Shown piece by piece: positions 34,480-44,990 of a stretch of 64,000 nucleotides of DNA (positions are counted from its first letter, which is position 1; each line of letters opens with the position of its first letter). Source of the DNA: Hysterangium stoloniferum (Eukaryota > Basidiomycota > Agaricomycetes > Hysterangiales > Hysterangiaceae). The stretch is from contig WHVD01000010.1 in the NCBI GenBank assembly GCA_015178975.1, positions 248,001 to 312,000 of the forward strand. The letters run 5' to 3'. The notes below the pieces were generated by a model that had not been told where the DNA came from, did not search any database, and worked only from the letters and a program-made list of their open reading frames with translations. The position numbers and the translations under genes are program-made.

Positions 34480-35268
34480 CAGAGTAATTACCAGGAAATC
34501 TGTGGGACTTCCAGGTCTTTGTTCGGAACTTACCCACTTGTAGATTGTGTATTACAATAAGCCAACTCATACTATTTTTAATAGGACTTAGGACAAATAG
34601 ATCAGAAACAGAGAATGAACTGGATTCAAAGTTGATATTCAAACTGAGGTGTAACTACTTTACATCACAGTATTTATACCAGGAGCAGGTATTCTGACAA
34701 ATTGAGAAGACAAGGGTGGAATAAAATGAGAACAAAGAGAAAAATACTCACAACTCACCACAGAGATAAGTAGACATGAACAATGGAACAGCTGGTACCA
34801 TTGCTGGTGTGAATTCAATGGGGGTTTTTGAAGTACTTTGCACAGACTCTGACAGTGATGAGAAATGTGAGGAGAACTGGAACTTCTAAATCCATCAATA
34901 TCTACATCTATGCTATCACAAGTACTCACCAGAACCTCACATATTTAAGCTGTGCTGTTGACAATTCTCAAACATTGGATATAAACCTTCATCCTTCCTA
35001 TCACACCATTCATACAGTACTTCCATTCTCACTGCCAAATCTGAACCTTCTCTTTCTGACATTAAAGGAATTCTCATTAGTCCAGCATCCTCTGCTATTG
35101 CCATCAAGTTTGAGCCAGTTGATTTAGCATATACAGCTGGTCCCAAGTGTGGAAATACTGTGAAGCAATCTGGTCAATTTTCTAGGTCAGGTACTACTCC
35201 ACCTCCTTCTCTTGAAGATGACAAAATTTTTCATTGGTGTGATCTCACTAATGAACATCATTGTCATT
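34480..35268. other. no gene seen
   Basis: Mixed sequence without recognisable coding, terminal repeats or RNA genes. The start (CCAGGAAATCTGTGGGACTTCCAGG) continues the host interrupted by LTR copy 12. Confidence 0.5.
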
Positions 35269-35433
35269 AGTGTCAGAGGCACCAGTGTCAGAGGCACCAG
35301 TGTCAGAGGCACCAGTGTCAGAGGCACCAGTGTCAGAGGCACCAGTGTCAGAGGCACCAGTGTCAGAGGCACCAGTGTCAGAGGCACCAGTGTCAGAGGC
35401 ACCAGTGTCAGAGGCACCAGTGTCAGAGGCACC
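35269..35433. repeat. 15-bp minisatellite, 11 perfect copies
   Basis: Eleven identical tandem copies of AGTGTCAGAGGCACC (165 bp). The absence of any mismatch indicates very recent expansion or active homogenisation. The unit is open in several frames on both strands (SEAPV, RGTSV, VPLTL repeats); none has gene context. Confidence 0.97.
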
Positions 35434-36503
35434 AAATGGCAGGCTGCTGGAAAGGTGAATACTGCATCCAGGGTCCTGAAATAATGGTTCCTAACACCTG
35501 AGGATTCTCCTAAAATATATTCATCACCTATCTTTGCTCCAGAACCCAAATCCTTTCTGAAAATACACTCACTTTACCTGGCTTGCCAGGAAGGAATGTT
35601 AGGAATGCATGCACGGACTGCAGCTCCCAAACATTGAAAAACCATCTGCAAAGGGGAGATGTCAAATTAATTGACTGTAAAGTCCAACAGTGAGTAGTTA
35701 TCCAAGGAAGTTGATCAGAGACAAAGAAGAATAATAGCTAGGGGTCCCAATCATCATGGAAACACCAGGATGTACCAGAAAGGCAAATAATATACAATGA
35801 TAGACACTGGTTCTACCAGGAGCATAAAGAGTCACATTGATTACCACTTTGTGTATGAAGAATACCAACTTGTAAAGTATGGTAAGAATTGTATTGACTG
35901 ACTTAGTACAACACATATTACTCAGAAGGAAGGGGAATAAAGCAAAGTAATAGTAAGTTGCTTGAAGTTTGAGACATCATTAGTTAGAGTTAAGGAATTG
36001 ACCTTTATGGTTCAATTCCTCACAAGGCTACATTTCAAACAAATAAAGATATGCCATGAAGAATTTGACAGGAGAGAAAAGAAGAGACTTGAGGTTGAGG
36101 AGTGGAGCAGATGCAACAGAGAGATGTAATGAGAACTCAAAGTTGATGATAAAGTCCTAAGTGATGACTCTTGACTTTTTGCAGTGTGATATCAACGACA
36201 ATGTAGAGTGTAGTCATGTGTGAACGCTGTCTGAAACAACTGAGATGGCACCCAAACCTCAACTTGCACTTAAGTTGCATGTTGGGGTTTTTGGATAAAA
36301 ATGTCTGTCTTCTCAGCATCTAGTGTGCCCACAGGTATACATACAGCTTCGAACTAATGTCGAACTAATGTAAGACAATATATTCAAAGAATATCTTAAT
36401 TAAAACACATCAATTTATAGGAAAAATTAGAATAAAATGTTAACTGGGCAAGAGAAAAAATAAGTGTAGAAATAACAGAAGATCACACCTACTCCCCTAC
36501 AGG
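35434..36503. other. no gene seen
   Basis: No defensible coding or repeat structure. Sequence immediately before 36504 does not match the permease locus, so the duplication breakpoint is about 36500. Confidence 0.5.
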
Positions 36504-37255
36504 GGGGATCGCTGCAGCCATGTTAAGTCCAGTTGGCGGATTTAGGATGTTTCTCCTAGTATCTCTTGCTCTCAATGTCATGGGAAACATCGCTCCCACG
36601 TTTTATTCCATCTCACTCAATGTCCAAATCATATCCCCCTTCCTGCTCAGGGTACCACGATATGTATGTGTTAGAATATGAGTATATACAATTAGCTATG
36701 ACCTCATATCTCGTGTTGCAACTGTATAGATTCAACTGGTTAACATCATGTGATAGTTATTATTAGATAGTTCCTGAGCAGATAGTCTTACAGATCAGTG
36801 CACAGACCATCTAGTACAGCATATAGTTAGTCCAGTTGAGGGGTAGAAACCTCAACTGGAAGCCCAGCTATATCACCGGTTTATATTCTACACCGCTCTA
36901 TCTAAGTTACTTAGTACCTAGATAGAGAGTCTCAAACTGTGATTCCCCGGCTTGCAGTTTATCCTAATAGTATGTTCACTCGTGGGAACAGCTATGTACG
37001 GAGTTTATCTACCCGGTGATATTGCATATTCTGATGTAACTCTAATAGTGTTATTCCCTAGCTATGGCGGGTGCGCATAGATTCTTCGACACGCTCAGTG
37101 ATTTCCTGGCTATAACAGCATAGTGGACAAGCGCCTACGCTATCCTCATGCAAGAGCATTTCAGCTTCACACGGGAATGCGGAACAATACGATATATCCG
37201 CGTAGAGTCGTGCCTCGAAGCTGCTGGACAGTGTGGTTGCTATCCTGGAGTAGCC
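36504..37255 (+). pseudogene. purine-cytosine permease fragment (left copy)
   Basis: Matches the 3' part of the intact gene at about 54935-55390 (AAMLSPVGG; ISPFLLRVPRY; later the helix after the last intron). A 301-bp LTR (36669-36969) interrupts it, and the reading frame is broken by substitutions. Similarity stops near 37255, just before the last transmembrane region. Non-functional. Confidence 0.88.
36669..36969 (-). repeat. solo LTR, family B copy 1
   Basis: Starts TGTTAGAATA, ends TTTATCCTAATA (terminal CA mutated to TA), exact duplication GTATG (36664-36668, 36970-36974). Shares blocks, in opposite orientation, with 39217-39699 (CAGTTGAGG / CCTCAACTG, the GATAGAGCGGTGTAGAA region) but has lost about 180 bp. 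Confidence 0.88.
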
Positions 37256-38168
37256 GCGCCACTCTACGTGATGTCCACTATTGGTCAACTGGCTTTTCTT
37301 AGGGGGAGATAGAAAAATGTGGAAAGGAGAAGAGCGAAGTGGGACTTGAAGAGCTTTCACCTTAGTAATTACTAAGTTCTCACGACTTTCACCGACACCT
37401 TTCTTGACACTTTTTCCAACAACTTCTCTGGTCGTGAATATGTGCCGATATATCGAAGATATACCCGCTCCGGAATCCACCACTGGCAATTCTTGCATAA
37501 CACAGGTAGAGCGCCAGACCCTCTGCTCTCGAGCATGTCATATGCGATACCATCGTCGGGGACAAGTACAAGCCTTGTTATGAAGTTAGGGACGGCTTGG
37601 GTCCGTCAATTAAATGATTAAATTAGGCCTCTCGGACGAATTAACAGGTTAATAATGCGATGGATTCGAAGTATTTAGCCTAATCATGATTATCTCTACG
37701 GCCAAGCAGTATCAAAGATTTGAGAGTACATAAATTAGTGTCACACTGGTGAGTCAATCATGTAGTGTTTGTGCGTTCAACACCCGCCAATGGCTCCTAT
37801 AAGTATTCAAGTCGACGAAGTACTTTTTTGTGATCACCGGGTGATAGTATAACATTTTTTTTAATTTATTATAAAAATAGACTAGCGTACGCACGGGGGC
37901 AAATTTGAAATTGTTTTTTCGGTACTACCAGTGCGGCCAACTAACTGGCACATGTGTGTACGTAGTCCACAACACTAAAGTGATAATAACGCACACCTCT
38001 TCATGGGCCGTGCGCCTTCATACAATATTCACCTCGCGGCAAAGTTGATTAATCCGGGGTACAAAAAATTGAAGATGACCAAGAAATATAAAATGTCGAT
38101 TTTTCGTGAGCGTCTTCCTTGATTTGCGTCCTTGTTTAGCGTTGTATTAGCTGATGTCGCAAAAATAA
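37256..38168. other. non-coding; right part duplicated at 49.94-50.25 kb
   Basis: From about 37750 the sequence parallels 49940 onward (GATAGTATAA, ATTATAAAAATAGACTA, CACATGTGTGTACGTA, CACCTCTTCATGGGC), i.e. the 3' flank of the F-box gene was copied with it. The left part (37256-37750) shows nothing I can name. Confidence 0.6.
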
Positions 38169-39855
38169 TCATGTCACACCTACTAGTACCGAATATGGCC
38201 ACTTGCCAATGACATATTCGTCATTGATACAAATACGATCATATTTGTAAGTCTTTCTACTGATAACTTCACGATATGGTAACGTGGTTACAACATCAGA
38301 ATGCCACCATTGACGATCGCTGATCACTGTGGGTGAAGAAGCAGGGTAGTTCTCAATCGACCACGGCAATTCGCCGTAGAAAATATCATCGTTGGTTTCT
38401 TGAATATTGTATTAGTGATGAGAAACATTTTATAAAATAATAGACTCACCTTCCCTGCACCGAATAGGATGAAAATCGAGGACGGCCAATCGACTCAACG
38501 GGGGCCAGGCATGGCCCATATTTACTTTAGGCTCCTTCATAAATGCATACCTAACAGCAAATGCCACGCCACGAAATTGACGTTGACAAGAGACTTCGAG
38601 CAATCGTGTGCGGCTTGGCGCCCAGACATTCCATGGGATCGGAGTATTATTGGATTGGAATGACGTGTCTAAAAGAGTGGATTGTGTCGTGAAAAGCTTG
38701 TATTTCCTCGTTCTTTCTTGTCCGTTGGTCCGTTGGTAAAGACAGTTAATAACCGGTAAAGCGGATCTGACCTGAAAGGGCGTTTTAAGGCTTCATATTC
38801 CTCTCTTGAATACCGCCTGATACCAATTTCCGCCTCGGTAATATCTGTACCGGAGGCCAGTGCAGGTAGTTGAAATGACAGTACAAGCCTTGGGCTTTGT
38901 GACTGAGCTGACTGCGGTAAATGGAAATCATAAACCTCGATTGTCAATAGACGCCTGCCAGACGTTAAAACCTTGGTCACCGCAAAGTGACGGCGAGAAA
39001 TTAAAACAAAGGACATCATCCGAAAATCGGGTTTCATTGATGACCATCTGTAATCCTGTGACAGTGTGGAAGTGATCGATTATCCCCCACTTTTTGTCGG
39101 AATGTACTCACAATCACAAGCTTTCCGGTTTTCCAATTCCAAATGAAGATCTCAGGCTTATTATACATTTCAGTGGAGTTGTGACGGATGAATAGTGCGA
39201 GATAATCCTGGTTTATTGTTGGAATATGTGGTTCGGAACCCTAAGTACCCACATGTATCCATAGTAGTCCTTATCCATGGCTTTGGTTCTGTCCACCATG
39301 CGGTCAATCTGAGTCTGAGTTTGAGTATGAGTGGTGGTCTATTTGTCCACTAGGGTCACTATTCTGTGCCCCGATCCCCCTTCCCTTCTTTCATTCTAAT
39401 AGCCTGGGGAGCAAGTTGAATGACTCTCTATATAGGGCAGAGAATGCGACTTAGATAGAGCGGTGTAGAAATAAACCGATGCTATAACTAGGCTTCCAGT
39501 TGAGGTTTCTACTCCTCAACTGGGGCTAACTATATACTATATTACATGGTTAGTGCATGGGTCTGTGCTCACAAGGAACTTGGAACTCCGTCACTAAACT
39601 AATAATACTATCACGGAAGTCCATGAACCAGCGATAACCTAAGCAGTCACAAGACAAGGTATGAGGTCATACTAATAGATGATACCTCATATTCCAACAT
39701 TTATGTGGATGACATAGCGATTGTGAAGAGGAGTGTTGGAGTGCGGGGTACAGCGAAGGGTATCGTGATCTGCTCTTGGGTGAGGTACTGATGTGTCCAT
39801 GGTAAGAAGATGAATTTCATGCTCCAGAGAAGGGGGTCCCCGCTGTCTGAACTTG
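38169..39855 (-). pseudogene. F-box-like protein, broken left copy
   Basis: Paralogue of the gene at 50255-52170. The last exon (38169-38369: MPWSIENYPASSPTVISDRQ), the large exon (38669-39037) and the upstream exon (about 39105-39216 plus 39700-39855) are recognisable. A 483-bp LTR interrupts the third, the large exon has a frameshift near 38675 (ends RHNPLF), and everything corresponding to 51620-52170, including the F-box itself, is absent. The RefSeq-style 'DFHPIR' block is also disrupted. Confidence 0.85.
39217..39699 (+). repeat. solo LTR, family B copy 2
   Basis: TGTTGGAATATG to CATATTCCAACA, exact duplication TTTAT (39212-39216, 39700-39704), TATA box CTCTATATAGGG at about 39427. The intact paralogue lacks it at the same point (GGTTTATCTGGATGAGG), which confirms the insertion. 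Confidence 0.95.
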
Positions 39856-40512
39856 GTCAAAAGGTGAACAGGAGTGAGTGACACATAACGTACTGTGGGA
39901 AGAATGTCTGATCTGTGATACATGCAGGGATCCCCTATTCATTGATCAACTACATTCAGGAAATAGGTTGGGCATTGTGTGACAAGAGGGTATCCTATAT
40001 TATCATGTTTGTGCTTCGGTCTCAAAGGAACAAGCTTCCTGGTGTTTTCATCACCAATTCCAACAAGGCCAACAAAGACTCCACTACTTAAAAGTCAGTC
40101 TACATTAATTGGGGCTCACTTGGGTTTTGGATACCAGAAACAACTCAAAATAATGACCGGCATCATTCCCCAACTAAATTCTATAATTAAATCTAATATT
40201 CCATCCTGTGCTCACCTAACGGTTCCAACTAAAGCGTAAGTAGCAATGGTGTATTCCCTATAATATACCTAATTAATGTATGTGTTTACATTATAGGTAG
40301 ATAATAAAGTTGCTCACCTAATGGGGCTTTCAATTATATAGTCTGCTTTTATCTCTGTAAAAGCTCCCTTGGAACAGTTTGTCATGCTGTTAACATTATT
40401 TATGCCAGATGTCACAAGCCCTGAAAAATGTAGAGAAGGACTTATGGGGTTTCCCAGAAACCTTGTCCAAATGGATTTTCTTTTCTTTTTGCCAACATAA
40501 GCACCCATTCGT
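39856..40512. repeat. duplicated non-coding segment (matches 53.25-53.59 kb)
   Basis: 40085-40250 and 40340-40430 parallel 53246-53400 and 53500-53590 (AAAGTCAGTCTACATTAATT; CATGCTGTTAACATTATTTA; GCCAGATGTCA). So this is the upstream flank of the permease locus following an F-box copy that lacks its 5' half. Confidence 0.75.
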
Positions 40513-40572
40513 TCAGAGACTACTATGTACCAGTCTCATTCTGGAAACCAGCAAGTTGTGAGAGCACTAAAA

Positions 40573-40985
40573 ACATTGATGTTGCGCCAGCATCGCCCTT
40601 ACACATGATACATTATACTCACAAGTTTCAAGTTTCTACATGTCCCCCAGGCACAGAAGGCACTGCCCTGGACGTTAAGGATGCTTTCACAACTCTCCTA
40701 TTCTTCCCACCCACAAGTGTTACATTGCATGTATGTTTGACAATGCCATTTATATTGACCATTGCACACCATTCGGTCTCACTTCTGTGATTGGTATTCA
40801 GGGCAAGGTTGCAGATGCCACTTGTGATCTGCTCCTGTGCCATTTTGTGGCAAAGTGGGTGGATGATTTTGCCCTTTTTAGGGAGCCATCACACTCCTTT
40901 TCCCACCCAAATGCCATATCCTATGTCTTTCAGCACTTACTCGCCGATATTCAGTCCTACACCCAATCACTGGGTATTCTGATTG
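40573..40985 (+). repeat. inverted partial copy of the Ngaro RT
   Basis: The plus strand reads CPPGTEGTALDVKDAF, the same RT block that lies on the minus strand at 43257-43690. About 410 bp match with about 90-95% identity by eye, giving a 410-bp inverted repeat with a 2.3-kb spacer. The copy includes the last 45 bp of the 995-bp insert found at 43638, so it was made after that insertion. A short deletion removes the bases around LAF in the catalytic region. Confidence 0.85.
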
Positions 40986-41306
40986 CCTGTCTGCTCACCA
41001 GCAGACAAACAGCCCAAGTGTGAGATGGAGGAACATGCCACTTCCCATCTACCCCCACACAGTTGGCTTGTTCCTACATCCATGCTGACTCCCCCAAATA
41101 AATAAATATAACAGTGATAGAATAAGCAAAAGCAGTGAGATAAATTATCTTAGAATGAGTTGAAAAATATGTCACGGTAACATCGCAGTATGGAAAGTAG
41201 CCATGGCAGAGCGTAATGACTGTTGGTCCTGCAAAGAGACACCAACAAAGGAAGCAAGAATCTCATCACAATGCCACCAATATGCTAAGAAGGAGGAAGA
41301 AGTCCA

Positions 41307-41934
41307 TCAGCCTACTGACATCACAATAAAAAGATCAACACCCATCAGAAGGAGATGAGTAGTGCCTCCAATGCAAAATGCATGACCCTTGTATAGGGGC
41401 AAACCCATGAGTGTCCAGATTTCGTAACAATGTTCCAAAAACCATGATTTGCACATTGGAGCATAGCCAGTGGGAGTTTTCCACACAAAAAGGGGAGCAT
41501 CGGGTGGAATGTCATGATTGACATGAAAATATGCAAGGAGAGCATGGTAGGGACTGGTATCATCACCTGTATCAGTAATGTTAAATGTCATCACCATGGC
41601 GAAGGCAATTTTTGGACCATGGAATATGAAATTTAGCGAAAGCAATATTCATGGAAGTAACACCCATAGAAAAAGGAAAACTGTGAGAGACGTGAAAGAT
41701 AGGGTCAAAATTCCCCATGGCCTTAATTGTGAGTTCACCAAGGCAACAGGAAGACCAGAAGGCAACACATGCAACAGTGAACACGGCGACATCAAATGAA
41801 TCACAAAGATCCAAATGATAGGCCAGAGCCCACACATGTGCAATGGTCAGAGCTTCATGTTTAGGTAAGAAGGTGGAATCTGGAGTAAGACGTATGATGC
41901 CTTTGATAGTGTGGGCTAACAAAGCACCACCCAA
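41307..41934 (-). pseudogene. tyrosine recombinase of the Ngaro-like element
   Basis: The N-terminal catalytic block reads AFWSSCCLGELTI, where the family has CRLGEL: the first catalytic Arg is Cys. The C-terminal block reads KGHAFCIGGTTHLLLMGVDL where the family has H-x-x-R with RIGGTTHLL: the second Arg is Cys too. Both are CGC to TGC changes at CpG. A frameshift separates the two blocks. The enzyme would normally integrate circular cDNA without target duplication. Confidence 0.85.
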
Positions 41935-42409
41935 CCAAGGGGCCCCATTGAGGATGTGCCAAAAGTGAATGCCTTGCAGCCACTTCTTGACTATACCACC
42001 CCCAACTAAGATGTAACAAAAAGGGAAAGGAGATCCTCAGAAGCTGGCATTCAGTCAGTCTCAGAGATGCCGGCATTATCACAAAGATTTGTGAAGTGAA
42101 GCAAACCTGCAGCATAGCCAGCAAGGGAATTGTCTGTTAAGGATGACAACATGACTGAATGCTGCTGTGCAATCAAAACTGCAGAAATGAGCATGATGCA
42201 TGATTGCAAAAGGTGTGAGCCATGTCAGAAACCGATCTTTGGCAAGGACATGTGGGTGAAGAATTGAAGGAGAAATAGTTGAGAAGGGATCAGTGGAATA
42301 TCAGGGCCATCTAAAGTGAACAAGTGAGTGCAGCAAGGAGGGAGTGGCCCCAACTCCCTCCATCTCAGATATTGCAGCATGTGCACAAACACATGCACCA
42401 GCAATGGAA

Positions 42410-42997
42410 CTAGACATAAAGGAGATAAGGGGCTAGCTCTGGTGGGAGCTGAAACTGAGGATGCAACCTCTCAACTTGGGAACCAAAAACACCACAGGAA
42501 ATCAGGTCAGCCAAATTGTCAGTAGAGAGAACATAGAGAGGGGAGACAGTGTTATTTGCTGGGACAAGGGAAGCTGCCATACATCTGACAGAATCATTGC
42601 ATTGCAGATTGCGTGAACGACCCAGATGGAAGGCCCCGATAACACCAGTGTTATCCCCATGAATAATAAATTCCGTGTTAGTGTAAGACTGGTGATCCAA
42701 CTAGTGGGGAGCAAGTTCCAGAGCAATACATTCGGCCCAACCAATGTCCTGCCCATGTGCTGCCCAACCCTCCTGCAAATGCCAGGCTGCCCATTTTGAG
42801 CCAACAATGAGGCCAACTCCCCAAGATGTAGAAGCATTGACATAAATATGTAAGTTCAGGACCACACGAGGTAAGAGGGAACATGTCAGGGCTGGATGTG
42901 TGAGTGCATCATGCCACCAGTGCAAATCAGCAATTAAAGAAGGTGACACATGATGACGAGCAAAATTATGTGGAAAGTGAGAAATGAAGGAGGTCAA
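42410..42997 (-). pseudogene. RNase H of the Ngaro-like element
   Basis: WWHDALTHPALT, VNASTSWGVGLIVG, DIGWAECIALELAP and HGDNTGVIGAFHLGRSRN mark the RNase H module of YR retrotransposons. The first catalytic Asp is Asn in VNASTSWG (CpG to CpA type change), and an in-frame TAG at 42701-42703 splits it. The second Asp (GDNTGV) remains. Confidence 0.85.
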
Positions 42998-43239
42998 TGT
43001 AACAAGATATGAATGGCCAGTGGTGAAAATAAAGGTAAGATGCTAAGATGCTGCAAGGAACCATGGAGGGAAGTTGCCTGTGGCCAAGTAACTGTCATGG
43101 TAGCAGCCACTAAAAATTGTTCAAGCTTTGCCTGATGCTTAAGGTGTTTCTTCTCAGGGAGAGAAACTGTGCAGTTCTGTAAATCCCACATGAAGCCAGC
43201 ATAAGTTACAGTTGAAGCAAAATCCTGGCCTTTGGATTG

Positions 43240-43690
43240 GATATCATGGAAAGGATACCCAGTGATTGGGTGTAGGACTGAATATCAGCGAGTGAGTGCT
43301 GAAAGACATAGGATATGGCATTTGGGTGGGAAAAGGAGTGTGATGGCTCCCTAAAAGGATGAAATCATCCACCCACTTTGCCACAAAGGCCAGAAAATGG
43401 TGCAGGAGCAGATCACAAGTGGCATCTGCAACCTTGCCCTGAATACCAGTCGCAGAAGTGAGACCAAATGGCATGCAATGGTCAATATAAATGGCATTGT
43501 CAAACATACATGCAATGTAACACTTGTGGGTGGGAAGAATAGGAGAGTTGTGAAAAGCATCCTTAACGTCCAGGGCAGCACCTTCTGTGCCTGGGGGACA
43601 TATAGAAACCTGAAACTTGTGAGTATAATGTATCATGTGTAAGGGCAATGCTGGCACAACATCAATGTGCCCATATTTAGTGCAACAACA
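43240..43690 (-). pseudogene. RT catalytic part of the Ngaro-like element
   Basis: ALDVKDAFHNSPILPTHK gives the first catalytic Asp, DHCMPFGLTSATGIQGK the substrate-binding region, and AKWVDDFILLGSH the catalytic pair (WVDD for the usual YVDD). This is the best-preserved block of the element. Its upstream part continues beyond the 995-bp insert (44633 on). Confidence 0.9.
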
Positions 43691-44632
43691 ACACGCCCAT
43701 ATGGGCTCAACAACAACATGCCATCTAGGCTCAACAACAACATGCCCATAAAGGCTCAACATCAATGTGCCCATAAAGGCTCAACATCAATGTGCCCATA
43801 AAGGCTCAACATCAATGTGCCCATAAATGCTCAGCATCAACATAGCCAAATGGGAAAGTGCACAAATGAATTGTCAGGGCAATATATAGATTATATATTT
43901 GCCATTTATTTTTTTATTTTTTATTTTGGGTTATTTTATTTTATTATATTTACATGTGCATATAGCAGTGCAGGCACGGTGCGAGAATGATTATATAATC
44001 GCACTGCTGCCACTGCCATTGAAAGTGGTTATGCTGTCACAATGCACAGGTATGCAGCAAAGTCACAATTTGTGCATTTTGCGTGGTGGCATGGCCAAGC
44101 AATGGCACTGACATAACATAACGATGATGGTGTCACCTATGTCCCGAACATAGCCACACAGCGGCACCACAATGCAATGCAGCATGGCATGGCCAAAGTA
44201 CAGCACCGATGTAAGGCCAACACTGCTGCCAATGCTCCAACAGACACATAGTGCTTCACACTGTGTGCCCATGGAGACTTCCTTGTGTGCCAGCACTGCA
44301 ACTGTAGTCGGTGCCTACGCAAGTGCCAGCATGCCGTGTGGACCTACACAGTGCCAGGCAGGATTACATAAGCACCAAAGTGTAGCTATGCACTGTAGGA
44401 TGCATACATGCCATTTTTAGTATTCTTCTCAGATTTTTCATAAATAAAAAATACTAAATAAATATTAAATTAATTATAAATAGGTGGCATGTACATAGCT
44501 AGTCTTTAGTTTCAATCTCTTAGGAATCCCACTAAAACAAGTGTGATCTCCCCTGTCATTGAGCTATCCCCTCTTCACTTCATATTTCTGTGTTTTATCT
44601 TGTCTTTGGTAGCCTTGTTAGTGTTGCCCTAA
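43638..44632. mobile_element. 995-bp insertion in the RT, unknown class
   Basis: The ends are inverted (TGTAAGGGCAA and TTGCCCTAA) and CATG lies on both sides (43634-43637, 44633-44636); removal joins RT in frame (…LIVFM then IHYTHKF…). No coding. It contains a 25-bp tandem array at one end and many short GCAC/GTGC words. A 4-bp palindromic target and short inverted ends do not fit a standard LTR; class unknown. Confidence 0.7.
43660..43850. repeat. 25-bp tandem repeat
   Basis: About seven copies of a unit like CTCAACATCAATGTGCCCATAAAGG, with diverged copies (ACAACATGCCATCTAGG) at the left edge. Lies within the 995-bp insert. The frame reading MGTLMLSLYGHVVVEP on the minus strand is produced by this repeat. 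Confidence 0.9.
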
Positions 44633-44990
44633 CATGAATACAATGAGAAGATAAGAAGAGCTCACATATTGTGCAACTGCTGCCACAGTATACCACTTAG
44701 TAGGCCAATCCACTGCATTAATCCATGAGTTAGTTGAATAACCCAAAGGATCTTTCTTGCTAAGATGACAAATCATCCACAAATTTGTTGACCAGGCTTG
44801 GCAATCAGACCAAGGGGAGCAGTGCAAAAATGTCCTCCAAAAATTGTATGTGCAGCCTCAATTGAAAAAGGACCAGACATCTGGCCAAGGTGAATCTCCT
44901 CCTGCAAATGTTGCAAAATAAATTCAGGATCCAGTCTAGCAGAAGGAAGATTAGGTGGAATAAAGGTAGATGTAAGAGAAGGGGGATTAC
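44633..44990 (-). pseudogene. RT N-terminal part of the Ngaro-like element
   Basis: The minus strand reads PNLPSARLDPEFILQHLQEE, GPFSIEAAHTIFGGHF, GLIAKPG, ICHLSKKDPLGYSTNSWI and DWPTKWYT, the N-terminal fingers region of Ngaro-type RT, ending at the CATG insertion point. It is continuous in frame with GSPIGN at 46923-46950 once the 1932-bp LTR is removed. Confidence 0.85.

Noticed and set aside
35187-35549. Open frames with VPLTL, SEAPV or RGTSV repeats
   Set aside because: Produced by the 15-bp minisatellite in any frame; no start context, introns or homologous domain.
37058-37571. Minus-strand frames at 37.1-37.6 kb
   Set aside because: The left part is antisense to the permease fragment; the rest has no recognisable domain.
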